A stretch of 57,602 nucleotides of DNA from Flavobacteriales bacterium (lineage in GTDB: Bacteria > Bacteroidota > Bacteroidia > Flavobacteriales_F > PHOS-HE28), in contig JADKCV010000029.1 in the NCBI GenBank assembly GCA_016718655.1, positions 1 to 57,602 of the forward strand, written 5' to 3'. The notes under the pieces are model-generated. The model made no database searches. It was not told the origin of the DNA and saw only the letters and a program-made list of their open reading frames with translations. How positions within the stretch are numbered: position 1 is the stretch's first letter; each line of letters starts with the position of its first letter. Both the position numbers and the translations under genes were made by a program. Shown here one piece after another: positions 17,344 through 26,806 of the stretch.

Positions 17344-18099
17344 TCAGAACTTCTTGTCGATCTTCTTGATCAGCTTGGGCATCTTCTCCAGCATGTCCTT
17401 CATGAGGTTCTCCGCAGCTTCCTCACACAGTGGCTTGATCTTGTCCAGGTCCAGCACGGGTACGCCCGATACCATGGGAATGGACTTCTTGGCCGTAGCA
17501 TACTCCACGAAGTTGAAGACCCGATCACCGGCCTCATCGAAGAGCATGATGTTCATGACGGCGGCCACACCGGCGGTGCCCATGCCCCCCACGGCCACCT
17601 TGGGTTGGAACTTGAATCCGAGGTTGATGAACATGACACCGTCGGCCTTGCCCTTGAAGATCTGAAGCATCTTGAACTTGTTGCTGTTCTCACGCTTCAG
17701 CGCGTTCGGGATGAGCACCTTGTAACCGGGATACGGGAGCGAGCTGTCCATGATGCGCGTTCCATCCTGATCGGATTCCCCGGACCGGCTATCGAAGTTC
17801 TTGTACGCCTCGTTGCCGAGCACCTCCGCCTCGGGCACCAGGTCGAACGTGAACTCCTTCGAATAGGTAGTGAAGAAGTCGTCGTGGAACTTGGCGAGTA
17901 CGGAGGTGAGGTCGAAGCGTTCGTCCTTGGCCAAGGTGGCGATCCCGGATAGCAGGGCAGCGTTGCCGTTCAGCTCGGAGGCATCGAGGTACTTGTCCAC
18001 GTAGCAGGTGACCACCGCCACGTTCTTCTTCTGCGCAGCGAGGAAGGAACTGGTGACGAGTGCAATGGAAAGGAACAAAAGACGGGCGGTGTTCTTCAT
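17344..18099 (-). CDS. Secreted hypothetical protein, 251 aa
   Basis: A signal peptide (MKNTARLLFLSIALVTSSFLAAQ) is followed by a mature protein of unknown function. KKNVAVVTCYVDKYLDAS starts it, a glycine-rich stretch VAVGGMGTAGVAAV sits in the middle, and the end is lysine-rich (MLEKMPKLIKKIDKKF) without a T9SS sorting domain, so periplasmic location is likely. The central text on KVLIPNALK and ADGVMFINLGFKF gives no family I recognise. The start is the ATG at 18099, 35 bases after a -7-like element. A longer upstream frame lacks a signal peptide and is not favoured. Confidence 0.75.
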   Translation of the reverse strand: MKNTARLLFLSIALVTSSFLAAQKKNVAVVTCYVDKYLDASELNGNAALLSGIATLAKDERFDLTSVLAKFHDDFFTTYSKEFTFDLVPEAEVLGNEAYKNFDSRSGESDQDGTRIMDSSLPYPGYKVLIPNALKRENSNKFKMLQIFKGKADGVMFINLGFKFQPKVAVGGMGTAGVAAVMNIMLFDEAGDRVFNFVEYATAKKSIPMVSGVPVLDLDKIKPLCEEAAENLMKDMLEKMPKLIKKIDKKF

Positions 18100-18133
18100 G
18101 GAATGACCCCTGCACGCTAGTGCGCAAGGACGG

Positions 18134-18141
18134 CGAAGGTA
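18134..18141 (-). promoter_or_regulatory. -7-like element TACCTTCG
   Basis: On the minus strand TACCTTCG lies 34 bases before the ATG at 18099. It fits a GC-shifted form of the TAnnTTTG element that recurs before other genes of this window. Confidence 0.4.
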
Positions 18142-18222
18142 GGTCGTCAACGAGGTAGGCCCCACGCCGGTGGGGATAACAATGGGTCCGCAAGTGGGCA
18201 AGCGACCCCCAAGAACAACAAA

Positions 18223-18240
18223 GCCGGCCCGAAGGCCGGC
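18223..18240 (-). terminator. Terminator with TTCG loop for the small CTD protein gene
   Basis: Read on the minus strand: GCCGGCC-TTCG-GGCCGGC followed by TTTGTTGTT. A 7-bp GC stem, TTCG tetraloop and T-rich tail make a textbook factor-independent terminator 21 bases after the stop at 18262. Confidence 0.8.
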
Positions 18241-18261
18241 CATACCGTATGGTGTGGGTGT

Positions 18262-18645
18262 TCAGTCGCGCTGGAAGCGGAGGAGCACAGCGCCGGATGC
18301 ATGCTGCACGCGGGCCACGTAGCGTCCTGGAGCCAGGGAGTGAACAGGTATCGCTCGCACGCGCTCGTGTGCATCCAGCGTTGTCGTACACCGGTCCATC
18401 ACCTGGCCTTGGGCATTGCGCACCTCCACGGCCAGGTCACCGTCCGCATCGTGCGCGACCACGAGCAGTTCGTTGATCACGGGCAACGTGCGGGGTGCTT
18501 CCATGGAGCTGTGTCGGTCGCTTACCGAGGCGGTGGAGGTAGCGGCAGTGGTGGTATGCGCGACCGGAGCTGCTGCGAGCAGGTGGTCCGGTTCTTGAGC
18601 GCGAAGCGGGGCGGAAAAGAGGGTGGCGATGGCGATGAGGTACAT
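18262..18645 (-). CDS. Small secreted protein consisting mostly of a T9SS type A sorting domain
   Basis: From the ATG at 18645 the protein is 127 aa: signal peptide MYLIAIATLFSAPLRAQ, a ~35-residue Thr/Ser/Ala-rich linker, and then a C-terminal beta-sandwich of T9SS type: NELLVVAHDADGDLAVEVRN, LAPGRYVARV and a final strand VLLRFQRD. Almost nothing is left to be cargo. It may be a genuine small surface protein or a remnant of a larger gene that lost its cargo part. An ATG nine codons upstream (18672) is possible but gives a charged pre-sequence. Confidence 0.65.
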   Translation of the reverse strand: MYLIAIATLFSAPLRAQEPDHLLAAAPVAHTTTAATSTASVSDRHSSMEAPRTLPVINELLVVAHDADGDLAVEVRNAQGQVMDRCTTTLDAHERVRAIPVHSLAPGRYVARVQHASGAVLLRFQRD

Positions 18646-18876
18646 GGAGGTCGTTCGTGTTCGTTGGTGCATGCTGTTCGGTTTGGTGCCGCAAAGGGAC
18701 CACTACCGTGTTAGGCCATCACCAACACAGCATGAGCATTTCCACCACGCTTGAAACTTCATGTGCGACCAACACCGGGATAAGACCGTCCAAGGTGGAG
18801 CGGCACAGCTTTTCCCGCGCGGTCCGCACGTGGACCAGGGCCGTATGGAACGACAAACTCCCACCCCCCTCCACCC

Positions 18877-18884
18877 TATCTTCG
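18877..18884 (+). promoter_or_regulatory. -7-like element TATCTTCG directly before a start codon
   Basis: TATCTTCG ends only four bases before the ATG at 18889, so the transcript would be leaderless or nearly so. The same word in the same position is found before the esterase gene (26796-26803), which makes chance less likely. Confidence 0.45.
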
Positions 18885-18888
18885 GTCC

Positions 18889-19908
18889 ATGCGCAGATCG
18901 CTTTTCTGGGTGGTGCTGGTCTCATCGATACCCCTGATCGCCCAACCGCGTGTATTGCATTTCACACGCACCTCGGGCTTCGACCACGGTACCCGTGCGG
19001 TCTCCTATGCCATGTTCCAGTCCATCGCTACGGACCTGGGTGTGGTGGTGGACGATGATGCCACAAGCGACCCCTTCAGCGACCCGGCCACCCTGGCGCA
19101 GTACGCGGTCATCATCTTCAGCAACACCAGTGGAAATGCGATCCTCGACGCGCAGCAGCGCACCCATTTCGAGCAGTGGGTGGCCAACGGTGGGCGGGTG
19201 TTGGGGATCCACGCCGCCAGCGACACCTACCGCCACAGCACCGCGAACGGGAACAACACGGGGACGTGGGACTTCTTCCCCGAGCTGATCGGCGCGAGCG
19301 TGCAGGAGGCGCCCAACCATGTGGATGGAACACCCACCTACACCATGCAACGCGTGGGCGCACACCCCGCCACCTACAACGTGCCCGACCAATGGGTGAA
19401 GGCCGAGGAATACTACTACTGGGAGAACGGCTACTTCGCGGAGCTGAACACGCCGATGCTGATCGTGGAAGAGACCGTGGGACCGAACGGGCAGGTGAAC
19501 AGCTACGATGCCCCGCGCCCCATGAGCTGGTACCGCACACCCGGCAGTTCACGGGTGGTGTACACCGCACTGGGCCACGCACAGGAGAACTACACCAGTG
19601 ACCTCATCTTCCGGGCACACCTGCGCGATGCCTTGGGCTGGTTACTGGAAGGTGTTACCAGTGTGGCGGAGCGCTTCGCGCCGCGCCCTTCCCTGTTCCC
19701 GAACCCGGTGGATGACCTGCTCACCATAAGCCTCGACACCGGGTCGCTCCACCACCGGCTCACCGTGCGCGATGCGACCGGACGCGCCGTCCTGCAGCAA
19801 CGTGTAGCGCGGATCCCCATGCAACTGGATGTTCGGATGCTGGCACCCGGGTCGTATTCGATCGGTGTCGAAGGTCATGTCACAACGCCCTTCTTGGTGG
19901 TGCGTTAG
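18889..19908 (+). CDS. Secreted ThuA-domain protein with T9SS type A sorting domain
   Basis: 339 aa. A signal peptide (residues 1-18, ending LIAQ) is followed by a ThuA-like (class I glutamine amidotransferase-like) domain at about residues 20-245: VLHFTRTSGFDHGT, YAVIIFSNTSGN, GGRVLGIHAASDTYRH, PMSWYRTPGSSRVVYTALGH. ThuA domains occur in sugar-related enzymes; the reaction here is unknown. Residues 255-339 are a T9SS type A C-terminal domain (LFPNPVDDLLTISL ... LAPGSYSIGVEG ... FLVVR), so the protein is exported by T9SS and probably surface-bound. A role in polysaccharide use is a guess from the domain. Confidence 0.85.
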   Translation: MRRSLFWVVLVSSIPLIAQPRVLHFTRTSGFDHGTRAVSYAMFQSIATDLGVVVDDDATSDPFSDPATLAQYAVIIFSNTSGNAILDAQQRTHFEQWVANGGRVLGIHAASDTYRHSTANGNNTGTWDFFPELIGASVQEAPNHVDGTPTYTMQRVGAHPATYNVPDQWVKAEEYYYWENGYFAELNTPMLIVEETVGPNGQVNSYDAPRPMSWYRTPGSSRVVYTALGHAQENYTSDLIFRAHLRDALGWLLEGVTSVAERFAPRPSLFPNPVDDLLTISLDTGSLHHRLTVRDATGRAVLQQRVARIPMQLDVRMLAPGSYSIGVEGHVTTPFLVVR

Positions 19909-20642
19909 GTACCGCTCCCTCTGAATGTTCTGGTCGGCGGATGTGAAAGATGCATGATCGAACGCATGGAGGGGGACGACATGCAGGTGGTATGCACGAT
20001 CGTGACACGAACGGTCGGGTACGAACTGCGCAGTACGACGAGAGGCACCCGGTCATCTCAACGTCATCATCGGTGCTTCGATCCCGCGCCCTTGGAAGGA
20101 TGTGATCGTGCATGGACCACGGTCATGGATCGACGGGTTGTTGAAGCATGGTGGATAAGATGAGGTCCATGCACGAACGCTTGATGAACCGTACATATCC
20201 ACGTTACAATGCCGCACGACCTTCGTGGTGTATCGAAGACCCGACGTCCGTTGTCCCAAGGAAGGAGGCTTTCGAGCAGAAGGCCTTCGTGAAGATCACG
20301 ATGTGCAAGCCCGGGAGGGCCATGCCACCGCGCCGTGTGCGGGGCCGGTGATCCTTGCATCCGGACAGCGGACGAGCAGATGAAGAGGCCCCGGGGACGG
20401 GGCTTCTTCGCGCATGGCATGTGCTTCCCACGCGCCGGACCCGGAGTTCCCTTGGAACCCATCCGATACACCGGCCCACCTTCACCGTGGGTCAGCTCGG
20501 GTCTCCGAGTGGTCCTGATGAAGGTCCTTGACCCAGGTCCGGAACGAACGAAAGCTTAACACAAGCTTCAACCCAACCCTGATGAGCGTCAGCGGGACCA
20601 CGCGCCGCTACAAGGACCTTCGTTCGTACAATAGAACCTCTC
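19909..20642. other. 734-bp stretch without a supportable gene
   Basis: Only short ORFs with atypical composition occur here. The stretch holds a strong hairpin at 20382-20409 and no recognised gene or RNA. Confidence 0.4.
20382..20409. terminator. Hairpin resembling the terminators of this genome
   Basis: GAAGAGGCCCCG-GGGA-CGGGGCTTCTTC pairs over 12 bp with one G-T wobble. Its AGAGGCCCCG core is the same as in the terminator at 48042-48071. There is no adjacent gene end, so it may mark a lost gene or an unseen small RNA. Confidence 0.4.
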
Positions 20643-22159
20643 ATGGATCCTCATCTCGTCATCATCGGGGGCGGTGTGGCCGGGCTCAGTGCCGGCATCT
20701 ACGCCCGCATGAACGGCTTCACCACCACCATCGTGGAGATGCACGACATACCTGGCGGCCAGTGTACGGCCTGGGTGCGGCACGGCTACCACTTCGACCA
20801 TTGCCTGCACTGGTTGGTGGGCACCCACGAAGGCACGTTCCACACCATCTGGAAGGAACTTGGAGCACTGGAGCCCGACACCCGCATCGTGGACCACGCC
20901 GTGCACACCCGCGTGCTGGCTCCGGACGGCACGGAGTTCCTGGTGTACACCGATATCGATCGTTGGGAAGCATACTTGTTGGAGATCGCGCCCGAGGACG
21001 AAAAGGCGATCCGTCGCATGATCCACGACATGCGCGGCACGCACACACTGGAGCAGTTCGAGGACGCGCCGGGCATGCGTTCCATCGTGGACTACATCAA
21101 GGCCTTGTACCACAGCGGAGGAGCCTTGTACACGCTGGGCAAACACATGCACAAGAGCTGCCGCGCCTACTTCGATGAGTTGGGCTTCACCAGTCCACGA
21201 CTGCGGCTCTACTTCGACAACCTGTACGGCGACCTGCACTTCAGTGCCGGGGCCTTCCTGATGATGCTGACCTGGATGTCCAAGAAGAACGCAGGTTATC
21301 CCATCGGCGGTTCCTTGCCGTTCGCCATGCGACTAACGAAGCGTTACAAGGAACTGGGTGGTGAACTGCTGCTGAAGCACCGTGTACGCTCCATCCGTGT
21401 GGAGCACGGCAAGGCCGTTGGCGTTGAATTGGAGGATGACCGCTTCCTTCCGGCCGACCACGTGATCGGCGCGGCCGATGCGCACAGCACCCTTCATGGC
21501 ATGCTCCAAGGCCGCTACCTCACGCCGCGCATGCGAGAGGCCTTCGCCACGTGGGAGACCTTCACACCACTGGTCCATGTCTGTTTCGGCATCGACCGAG
21601 AGGTGCCCGTTCAGCATGCCACCACCACGGTGCTCGCGGCGGGGGAACGTGTGGGACGCACCACCCTACGTACCGGCTTCAACGTGCTCAACTATGGATT
21701 CGACCCCACGCTCGCACCCTTGGCAAGACCACCATCATCATCCGCTTCGATTCGCCTTGGGCGATCTGGAAGGACCTGGACGGTGAGGACTATCAGGAGG
21801 AGAAACGGGTCATACTGGAGACCATGACACGGCACTTGATCACATTGTATCCCGAAGTGGAAGGTCATATCGAAGTGACCGACGTGGCCACACCACAAAC
21901 GAATGTGCGTTACACGGGTGTGTGGCAAGGCGCCTACGAGGGCTTCCTGCCCGGACCTGACAACCTGAACAGCCAATTGGAGATGCGGATCCCCGGGCTC
22001 GATGGCTTCACGCTCATCGGGCAATGGATCACACCCGGTGGCGGTCTGCCGCCTGCTGCGCAGAGCGGACGATGGGCCATCCAACTCCTTTGCAAGGACC
22101 TTCGCCGGGAGTTCATCACCACCTTGGCACCAGCATGGGTGAAGGCGGAAGCCGGTTGA
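20643..22159 (+). CDS. FAD-dependent oxidoreductase of the phytoene desaturase/retinol saturase type, frameshift near 21718
   Basis: A flavoprotein of the CrtI-like superfamily. MDPHLVIIGGGVAGLSAGIY is a clear Rossmann GxGxxG motif, followed by DIPGGQCTAWVRHGYHFD. The middle part has SKKNAGYPIGGSLPFAMRLT and a second strand pair HRVRSIRVEHGKAVGVEL. At about 21718 the frame changes from NYGFDPTLAP to LGKTTIIIRFDSPWAIWKD, which runs to 22159 and includes PGLDGFTLIGQWITPGGGLP, the C-terminal FAD-binding end. Reconstructed length is about 505 aa. The substrate is unknown; proteins of this group act on carotenoids, retinoids or other isoprenoids. No carotenoid genes are nearby. The break is probably one missing base. 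Confidence 0.8.
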
Positions 22160-22380
22160 AGGAATGCGGCTTCGTGTGTGTGAACCACCGAATGGGACCA
22201 GCCTGCTCAGCGGTCGTGGAACGGCACGTTCTCCTATGCGGTCGGAATCGCTCGCCAGCGAGTGGGTCGGCACACGCCCCCTGCCGCGCACTGCGGCAAC
22301 GGCGATGCGCCCACCACATCGCGCACGCAGCTGCCGCGAAAGCGTTGTAAACTTGGATCACCGACGGTATTCCACCATCC

Positions 22381-23916
22381 ATGAAGAACGCATCCACTCC
22401 GCTGGGCGTCGCGATCATCCTGCTCCTCTCCGCGGGATCGGCGCGAGCACAGTACACCACTGCGTACATCACCCTCTTCGATGGGCTCACGGGCTATCAC
22501 AGCGCGGAGGACCTGGTACTGTTGCCATCGGGCACTGTGGCGGTGAGCGGGGTGTTCACACCAGGCAGTACCACCGAGTTCTTTACGGCCGCCTTCACTG
22601 CGGACGGAACGCCCCAATGGACGAACGGCCTACCGGACAGCATCGGCCAAGCGTGGAAGATCTTCCAACTGAACGACGGCACACTGCTGTCGCTGGGCGA
22701 CTACGAGAACCACACGGGCACGAATGATGTGCTCGCGCAACGCTACAGCACGGACGGTGTGCTTCTGGACCAGGTGGTGATCGATTCGCCCGGCCTGAAC
22801 AATGGCGATGACCTCGGCGATGCCACGATGGATGCGGAGGGCAACGTCGCACCACCGGCACCTTCGCCACCGCTGGCGCGTACAAGCCCGGACTGGCGCG
22901 CCTCTCCGACGGGTGCACTGGAGTGGTGGGTCACGTATCCGGTGCCGCCGCATTGGAACGGCTTCGGGAAAGGCCTCGCGGTGGAGGCCATCGGCGATTC
23001 GCTGGTGGTGCTATGGACGCGCAACGGCAGCTCGTATTCCGCAGCCCTCGGGTTCGCGCCCAGCGGTGCGCACCTGTGGACCACGGACCTGCAAGTGACC
23101 ACCAACGACAACAACAACGCGATGACCACCGATGGGCTTGGGCATGTGCTGGTGGGCGGCGCACACGACCAGCAGTTCAACGTCACCAAGCTCGATGCGA
23201 ACGGCGACGTGGCCTGGAGCACCGACTTCGCCTTTCCGGGACTTGGTAGTGCGAGCGGACAGGTGCGGCATGTGCGTTGTGATGCGCAGGGCGATGTCTA
23301 TGCCGTGGGCGAAGGGTCCTTCCAAGCATCGATCCCGGGCCCCTACCTCCTGCTTGCCAAACTGAGCAGCGCCGGGAACGTGTTGTGGATGGATACCCTG
23401 ACCGGTGGCAGCTACAACTACTGCTTGAACATGGATCATGCCCTGTTGCACGACGACCGGTGGACCATCGCCACGGCCTATATCGGGTCCTACCTGTACG
23501 AATACGATACGACAGGTACGCGGCTCTTCCGCCAGGCTTGGAACGTACCCGGTGCACAGCACAGCAAGGTGAACGCCATCGTCATGGGTCCTGATGGCGC
23601 ACTTCACCTCGCCGGGCGCGCGCAGCTCGTGGGATCGTCCGGTGATGGTTTCGTGGCGAAATTGGCTCCGTTGGCGACCGGCATCGACCCGATCGGGCCC
23701 ACGCACACCATGCTCTACCCGAACCCGACCACACACCGGCTGCAGCTGCCCGAGCTTCCCACCGATGGTGGTTCCATCACCGTCTCCGACATCCGGGGCA
23801 AAACCGTGTACACGACATCCTTCCACAACACCATCGATGTGTCCGCGCTGCCTTCGGGTGTGTATTTCCTGGAACGCACCGGACAGCATCAACGTTGGCG
23901 GTTCGTGAAGGAGTAG
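22381..23916 (+). CDS. Secreted beta-propeller-like protein with T9SS type A sorting domain
   Basis: 511 aa with a signal peptide (residues 1-24, ending ARAQ), a row of blade-like repeats with the pattern GxxVVxGxxxxQxxVxKLDxxGxxxW (SBBP/propeller style, about residues 30-425), and a T9SS type A domain (MLYPNPTTHRLQLPEL ... LPSGVYFLERTG ... WRFVKE). Residues about 157-177 (VAPPAPSPPLARTSP...) are out of character. The +1-shifted frame there reads TTGTFATAGAYKPGLARLSD, the expected repeat. So two compensating indels at about 22850 and 22908 scramble some 20 residues without breaking the ORF. Role: exported surface protein, function unknown. Confidence 0.8.
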   Translation: MKNASTPLGVAIILLLSAGSARAQYTTAYITLFDGLTGYHSAEDLVLLPSGTVAVSGVFTPGSTTEFFTAAFTADGTPQWTNGLPDSIGQAWKIFQLNDGTLLSLGDYENHTGTNDVLAQRYSTDGVLLDQVVIDSPGLNNGDDLGDATMDAEGNVAPPAPSPPLARTSPDWRASPTGALEWWVTYPVPPHWNGFGKGLAVEAIGDSLVVLWTRNGSSYSAALGFAPSGAHLWTTDLQVTTNDNNNAMTTDGLGHVLVGGAHDQQFNVTKLDANGDVAWSTDFAFPGLGSASGQVRHVRCDAQGDVYAVGEGSFQASIPGPYLLLAKLSSAGNVLWMDTLTGGSYNYCLNMDHALLHDDRWTIATAYIGSYLYEYDTTGTRLFRQAWNVPGAQHSKVNAIVMGPDGALHLAGRAQLVGSSGDGFVAKLAPLATGIDPIGPTHTMLYPNPTTHRLQLPELPTDGGSITVSDIRGKTVYTTSFHNTIDVSALPSGVYFLERTGQHQRWRFVKE

Positions 23917-24046
23917 GAACTGCTGGGATCGTTCGACCTCCTTCTTTCCAGGATCGGTAGGTTCGCGTTCGCCCGATGAACGGGAGCAACGACCAGCTTG
24001 TCAGGTTCCGGACCTGATCACTACTATTGGAACGAACACACGCATC

Positions 24047-24481
24047 ATGCGCATCGCACTCGCCACGTTGCTCGGCACCCTCGGTTATTTCCTGGTGGGC
24101 TGGCTCGTCTTCGAAGGAATACTCGGTCGCGATATGGCCGCGCACACCACCCGGTTGCCGGGCTTCCACAAGGAGGGGGACGCGACCAGCATGCTCCTGC
24201 TGTTACTCTCCTGCATGGCCTACGCACTCCTGCTCGCTTTGATCTTCGCGCGTTGGGCCCACGTCCACACCTTCAAGGAGGGGCTGCTCCTGGGTGCGCT
24301 CATCGGCATGCTCGTGGCCATCATGACGGACCTGTACTGGTACTCCACCTCGCACTTCTTCAACTCGCTGTGGCCAGTGGCCGCGGATGTAGTGGCAGCA
24401 GCCTTCACCGTGGGTGTCATGGGCGGGGTCATCGCGTGGTGCTTGGGGGCGATGGCGGACCGGGGTTGGTTCCAGACTTGA
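24047..24481 (+). CDS. Four-helix integral membrane protein, unknown function
   Basis: 144 aa with four predicted membrane segments: LATLLGTLGYFLVGWLVFEG, SMLLLLLSCMAYALLLALIF, LLLGALIGMLVAIMTDLYWY and VVAAAFTVGVMGGVIAWCLG. The conserved-looking TDLYWYSTSHFFNSLWPV lies before the last helix. It resembles small DUF1761/DUF2177-like inner-membrane proteins, but I cannot assign a family. The gene stands alone; 24482-24854 downstream holds no gene I can support. Confidence 0.7.
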   Translation: MRIALATLLGTLGYFLVGWLVFEGILGRDMAAHTTRLPGFHKEGDATSMLLLLLSCMAYALLLALIFARWAHVHTFKEGLLLGALIGMLVAIMTDLYWYSTSHFFNSLWPVAADVVAAAFTVGVMGGVIAWCLGAMADRGWFQT

Positions 24482-24854
24482 CCAGGATCGCTGTCATCAT
24501 GCCTCGGTGACTTCCACGATGGTGCCGCAATGTCCGCTGTGTAACACTCATACAGAGGCTCCTTCACGCTGGTACCCGGCAACGGGAATGGGATACCGGC
24601 GTGTATTCCATTCCCATCGGAAGCTCCACTTCGCGCGTTCCAGAGCAGTTCCAAGAGCAAGGTCTTCAACATGCGTGCACTGGGTGGTACGCACTGAACG
24701 ATGGCCCGTACCACCGGAAGTGCCCAGCATGGTCCACCACCCGAAACCCGGCCTGAACGGGTGACCGGAAAGTTCACCTCGCGGAAACACGCGCCATGGA
24801 TCCGATCACGAACTTCGTATTCATGCACGAGCAAGACCCCTCCGCCCATCGTCG

Positions 24855-25652
24855 TTGGATATCGCTACCCTCACCGCCGAATTCGAGCGTTGCAAAGGGG
24901 CGCTCAAGTCCTACATCGTGCGCATCACCGCCAATAAGCAGGAGGCGGAGGACATCACCCAGGAGACCTACATCCGCGCGCACAAGAACGTGGCCAACTT
25001 CAAAGGCGACAGCAGCGTGAAGACCTGGCTCTTCGCCATCGCGCAGAACATCGCGCGCGACCACCTGCGATCGCTGAAGCGCTGGCCCGAAGAGGTGGGC
25101 GACATCTGCAAGGATGCCGCGATGAAGGACCCCGACTTCTTCCGTGAAGCGATGACGATCCATGCGACCTCGGCACAAGCGAAATTCGAGATCCGCGAAC
25201 ACATCGCGTTCTGTTTCACCTGTGTGAGCCGTTCGCTGCCACTGGAGCAACAACTGGCGCTGATGCTGAAGGAGGTGTACGCATTCACCGCGAAGGAGAT
25301 CGCGGACATCATGGAGACCAATGAAGCCATGGTCAAGTACTACTTGCACACCGGGCGCGGTAGGATGATCGACGTGTTCGACAAGCGGTGCGCGCTGATC
25401 AACAAGGATGGTGCCTGCCACCAATGCACCGAGCTCAACGGCATCTTCAACCCCAAACAGAACGCGCAGGAGGAGGCCGTGAAGATCCAGATGGTGCGCG
25501 ATGCGAAGAAGCAGGACAAGGATCACCTCTTCGACCTGCGCATGAAGGTGATGCAGGAGATCGACCCGTTCACTTCACCTGCGGCGGAGTTGCAGCTGCA
25601 TCATCTGGAGTTCGACCGCAACGTGATGGAGAAGCACGTGGCCGAAGCCTAG
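24855..25652 (+). CDS. ECF-type RNA polymerase sigma factor with Cys-containing C-terminal extension
   Basis: 265 aa from a TTG start, the only start that keeps region 2 complete. Region 2 is seen in ITANKQEAEDITQETYIRAH and VKTWLFAIAQNIARDHLR; region 4 in LPLEQQLALMLKEVYAFTAK, IADIMETNEAMVKYYLHTGR. After region 4, where ordinary ECF factors end, about 80 residues follow beginning DGACHQCTELNGIFNPKQN and continuing as charged helices. The CxxC may bind zinc and act as a built-in sensor. No anti-sigma gene is adjacent. An ATG at 24796 is in another frame. The target promoters are unknown. Confidence 0.85.
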   Translation: MDIATLTAEFERCKGALKSYIVRITANKQEAEDITQETYIRAHKNVANFKGDSSVKTWLFAIAQNIARDHLRSLKRWPEEVGDICKDAAMKDPDFFREAMTIHATSAQAKFEIREHIAFCFTCVSRSLPLEQQLALMLKEVYAFTAKEIADIMETNEAMVKYYLHTGRGRMIDVFDKRCALINKDGACHQCTELNGIFNPKQNAQEEAVKIQMVRDAKKQDKDHLFDLRMKVMQEIDPFTSPAAELQLHHLEFDRNVMEKHVAEA

Positions 25653-25672
25653 CCTGCGTAGGGCCCCCTTGT

Positions 25673-26791
25673 TCAACGCACCAGCACCGCGCGCAACGTG
25701 TGGGAACCACCGGCATGGCGCAACGACCAGGTGTAGTGGCCGGTCGGCCATGCCGACGTGTCGAAGACCTGACGGCCGTACCCGGGTAGGCTGCTACGCG
25801 CAATGATGCGGCCCATGGCATCGGTCACCGTGACCGTCACCTGTTCGGGTCCTTCATTCCTCAGTTCCGTGCGGTCATCGAACAGCGTAGGGACCAGCAC
25901 AGCGTTCGGCGCATGGTGCCGGGTCGTGGGTACGCTAAGCGCACCATTCAGGTCATGGCCGTCGAAGAATTCCCAGATCGCTTGGCTCGCGGAGAAGTCC
26001 TGGTTGGTGACGCCCAAGGGTATGGCACTGCCCGGCCAGGTATGCCCGCCACCCAGCACACGGATCAAGGCCACTTCACTGCCCAGGTCCCCGTTGATAT
26101 GGTCTTCGCGCTCGGCCGTGCACAGGTCCCAAGCGATGATGTCCGGTATCGGAGTGATGGCGGGCACGGGATCGCACGCATTGTGGGCCACCCAGAAGTC
26201 GATGACCGATGGCACTGCGAGGTTCTGGATGCCGCCGGTGTAGGGCACGATGCCATCGGCCGTACCATGGATCATCATCACCGGCACCGGACGTGTGGGT
26301 GCACAGAAGAGATCGAGGCCAAGCGCCATGCTGCCCGCCACTGAAGCGATCGCAGCGAACCGATCGTACAGGGCACAGGCGAGCACGAAGCTCATGAAAC
26401 CACCCTGCGACATGCCACAGGCGTACGTGCGGTTCTCATCGATACCGTGTGTGATCGCCAAGGTATCCAGGAGCGCCGTGAAGAAGCCATACTCGTCCAC
26501 CGTGCCCAAGCCCAGGTTCCAACTGTTGTTCACGCCATTCGGGTAGACCACCACGAAGCGCTCCGTGTCGGCCACAGCGTTCATCGCGCTGTACACCTCC
26601 TGTTGCACGTTGTCACTTCCAACACCATGCAGGTTCAACACCAAGGGCAGGTGCTCCGTGGGTTGAAAGCCCGGTGGTGTGTGCACACGATAGGTCCGGT
26701 ATCCATCCACCGTGGAAATGCTGTCCACCGTCGTTTGCGCAACGACCCCGACCAGTAGGCCGGTGAAGAGGAACGTGCATGCTGCGCGCAT
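25673..26791 (-). CDS. Secreted PHB-depolymerase/feruloyl-esterase family hydrolase with T9SS sorting domain
   Basis: 372 aa. A signal peptide (ending VVAQ) is followed by an alpha/beta hydrolase of the LpqC/polyhydroxybutyrate depolymerase-like esterase family. LVLNLHGVGSD is the oxyanion region, the nucleophile Ser is in YACGMSQGGFMS, the acid Asp in MIHGTADGIVPYTGG, and the His in LGGGHTWPGS. The last ~75 residues are a T9SS type A domain (VTVTVTDAMGRIIARSSL ... WPTGHYTWSLRH ... LRAVLVR). Expected role: extracellular ester hydrolysis, of polyesters or plant-type feruloyl esters; substrate unknown. The gene starts five bases after a -7-like element. Confidence 0.88.
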   Translation of the reverse strand: MRAACTFLFTGLLVGVVAQTTVDSISTVDGYRTYRVHTPPGFQPTEHLPLVLNLHGVGSDNVQQEVYSAMNAVADTERFVVVYPNGVNNSWNLGLGTVDEYGFFTALLDTLAITHGIDENRTYACGMSQGGFMSFVLACALYDRFAAIASVAGSMALGLDLFCAPTRPVPVMMIHGTADGIVPYTGGIQNLAVPSVIDFWVAHNACDPVPAITPIPDIIAWDLCTAEREDHINGDLGSEVALIRVLGGGHTWPGSAIPLGVTNQDFSASQAIWEFFDGHDLNGALSVPTTRHHAPNAVLVPTLFDDRTELRNEGPEQVTVTVTDAMGRIIARSSLPGYGRQVFDTSAWPTGHYTWSLRHAGGSHTLRAVLVR

Positions 26792-26795
26792 GGAA

Positions 26796-26803
26796 CGAAG
26801 ATA
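26796..26803 (-). promoter_or_regulatory. -7-like element TATCTTCG before the esterase start codon
   Basis: On the minus strand TATCTTCG ends four bases before the ATG at 26791. It has the same word and spacing as 18877-18884, implying a nearly leaderless mRNA. Confidence 0.45.
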
Positions 26804-26806
26804 GGT

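Noticed and set aside
17090..17665. Plus-strand 191-aa ORF
   Set aside because: Overlaps the minus-strand secreted protein and the terminator; composition is that of a shadow frame.
20067..20471. 134-aa minus-strand ORF in the 19.9-20.6 kb gap
   Set aside because: No domain, no signal peptide, atypical composition, and it runs through the hairpin at 20382-20409.
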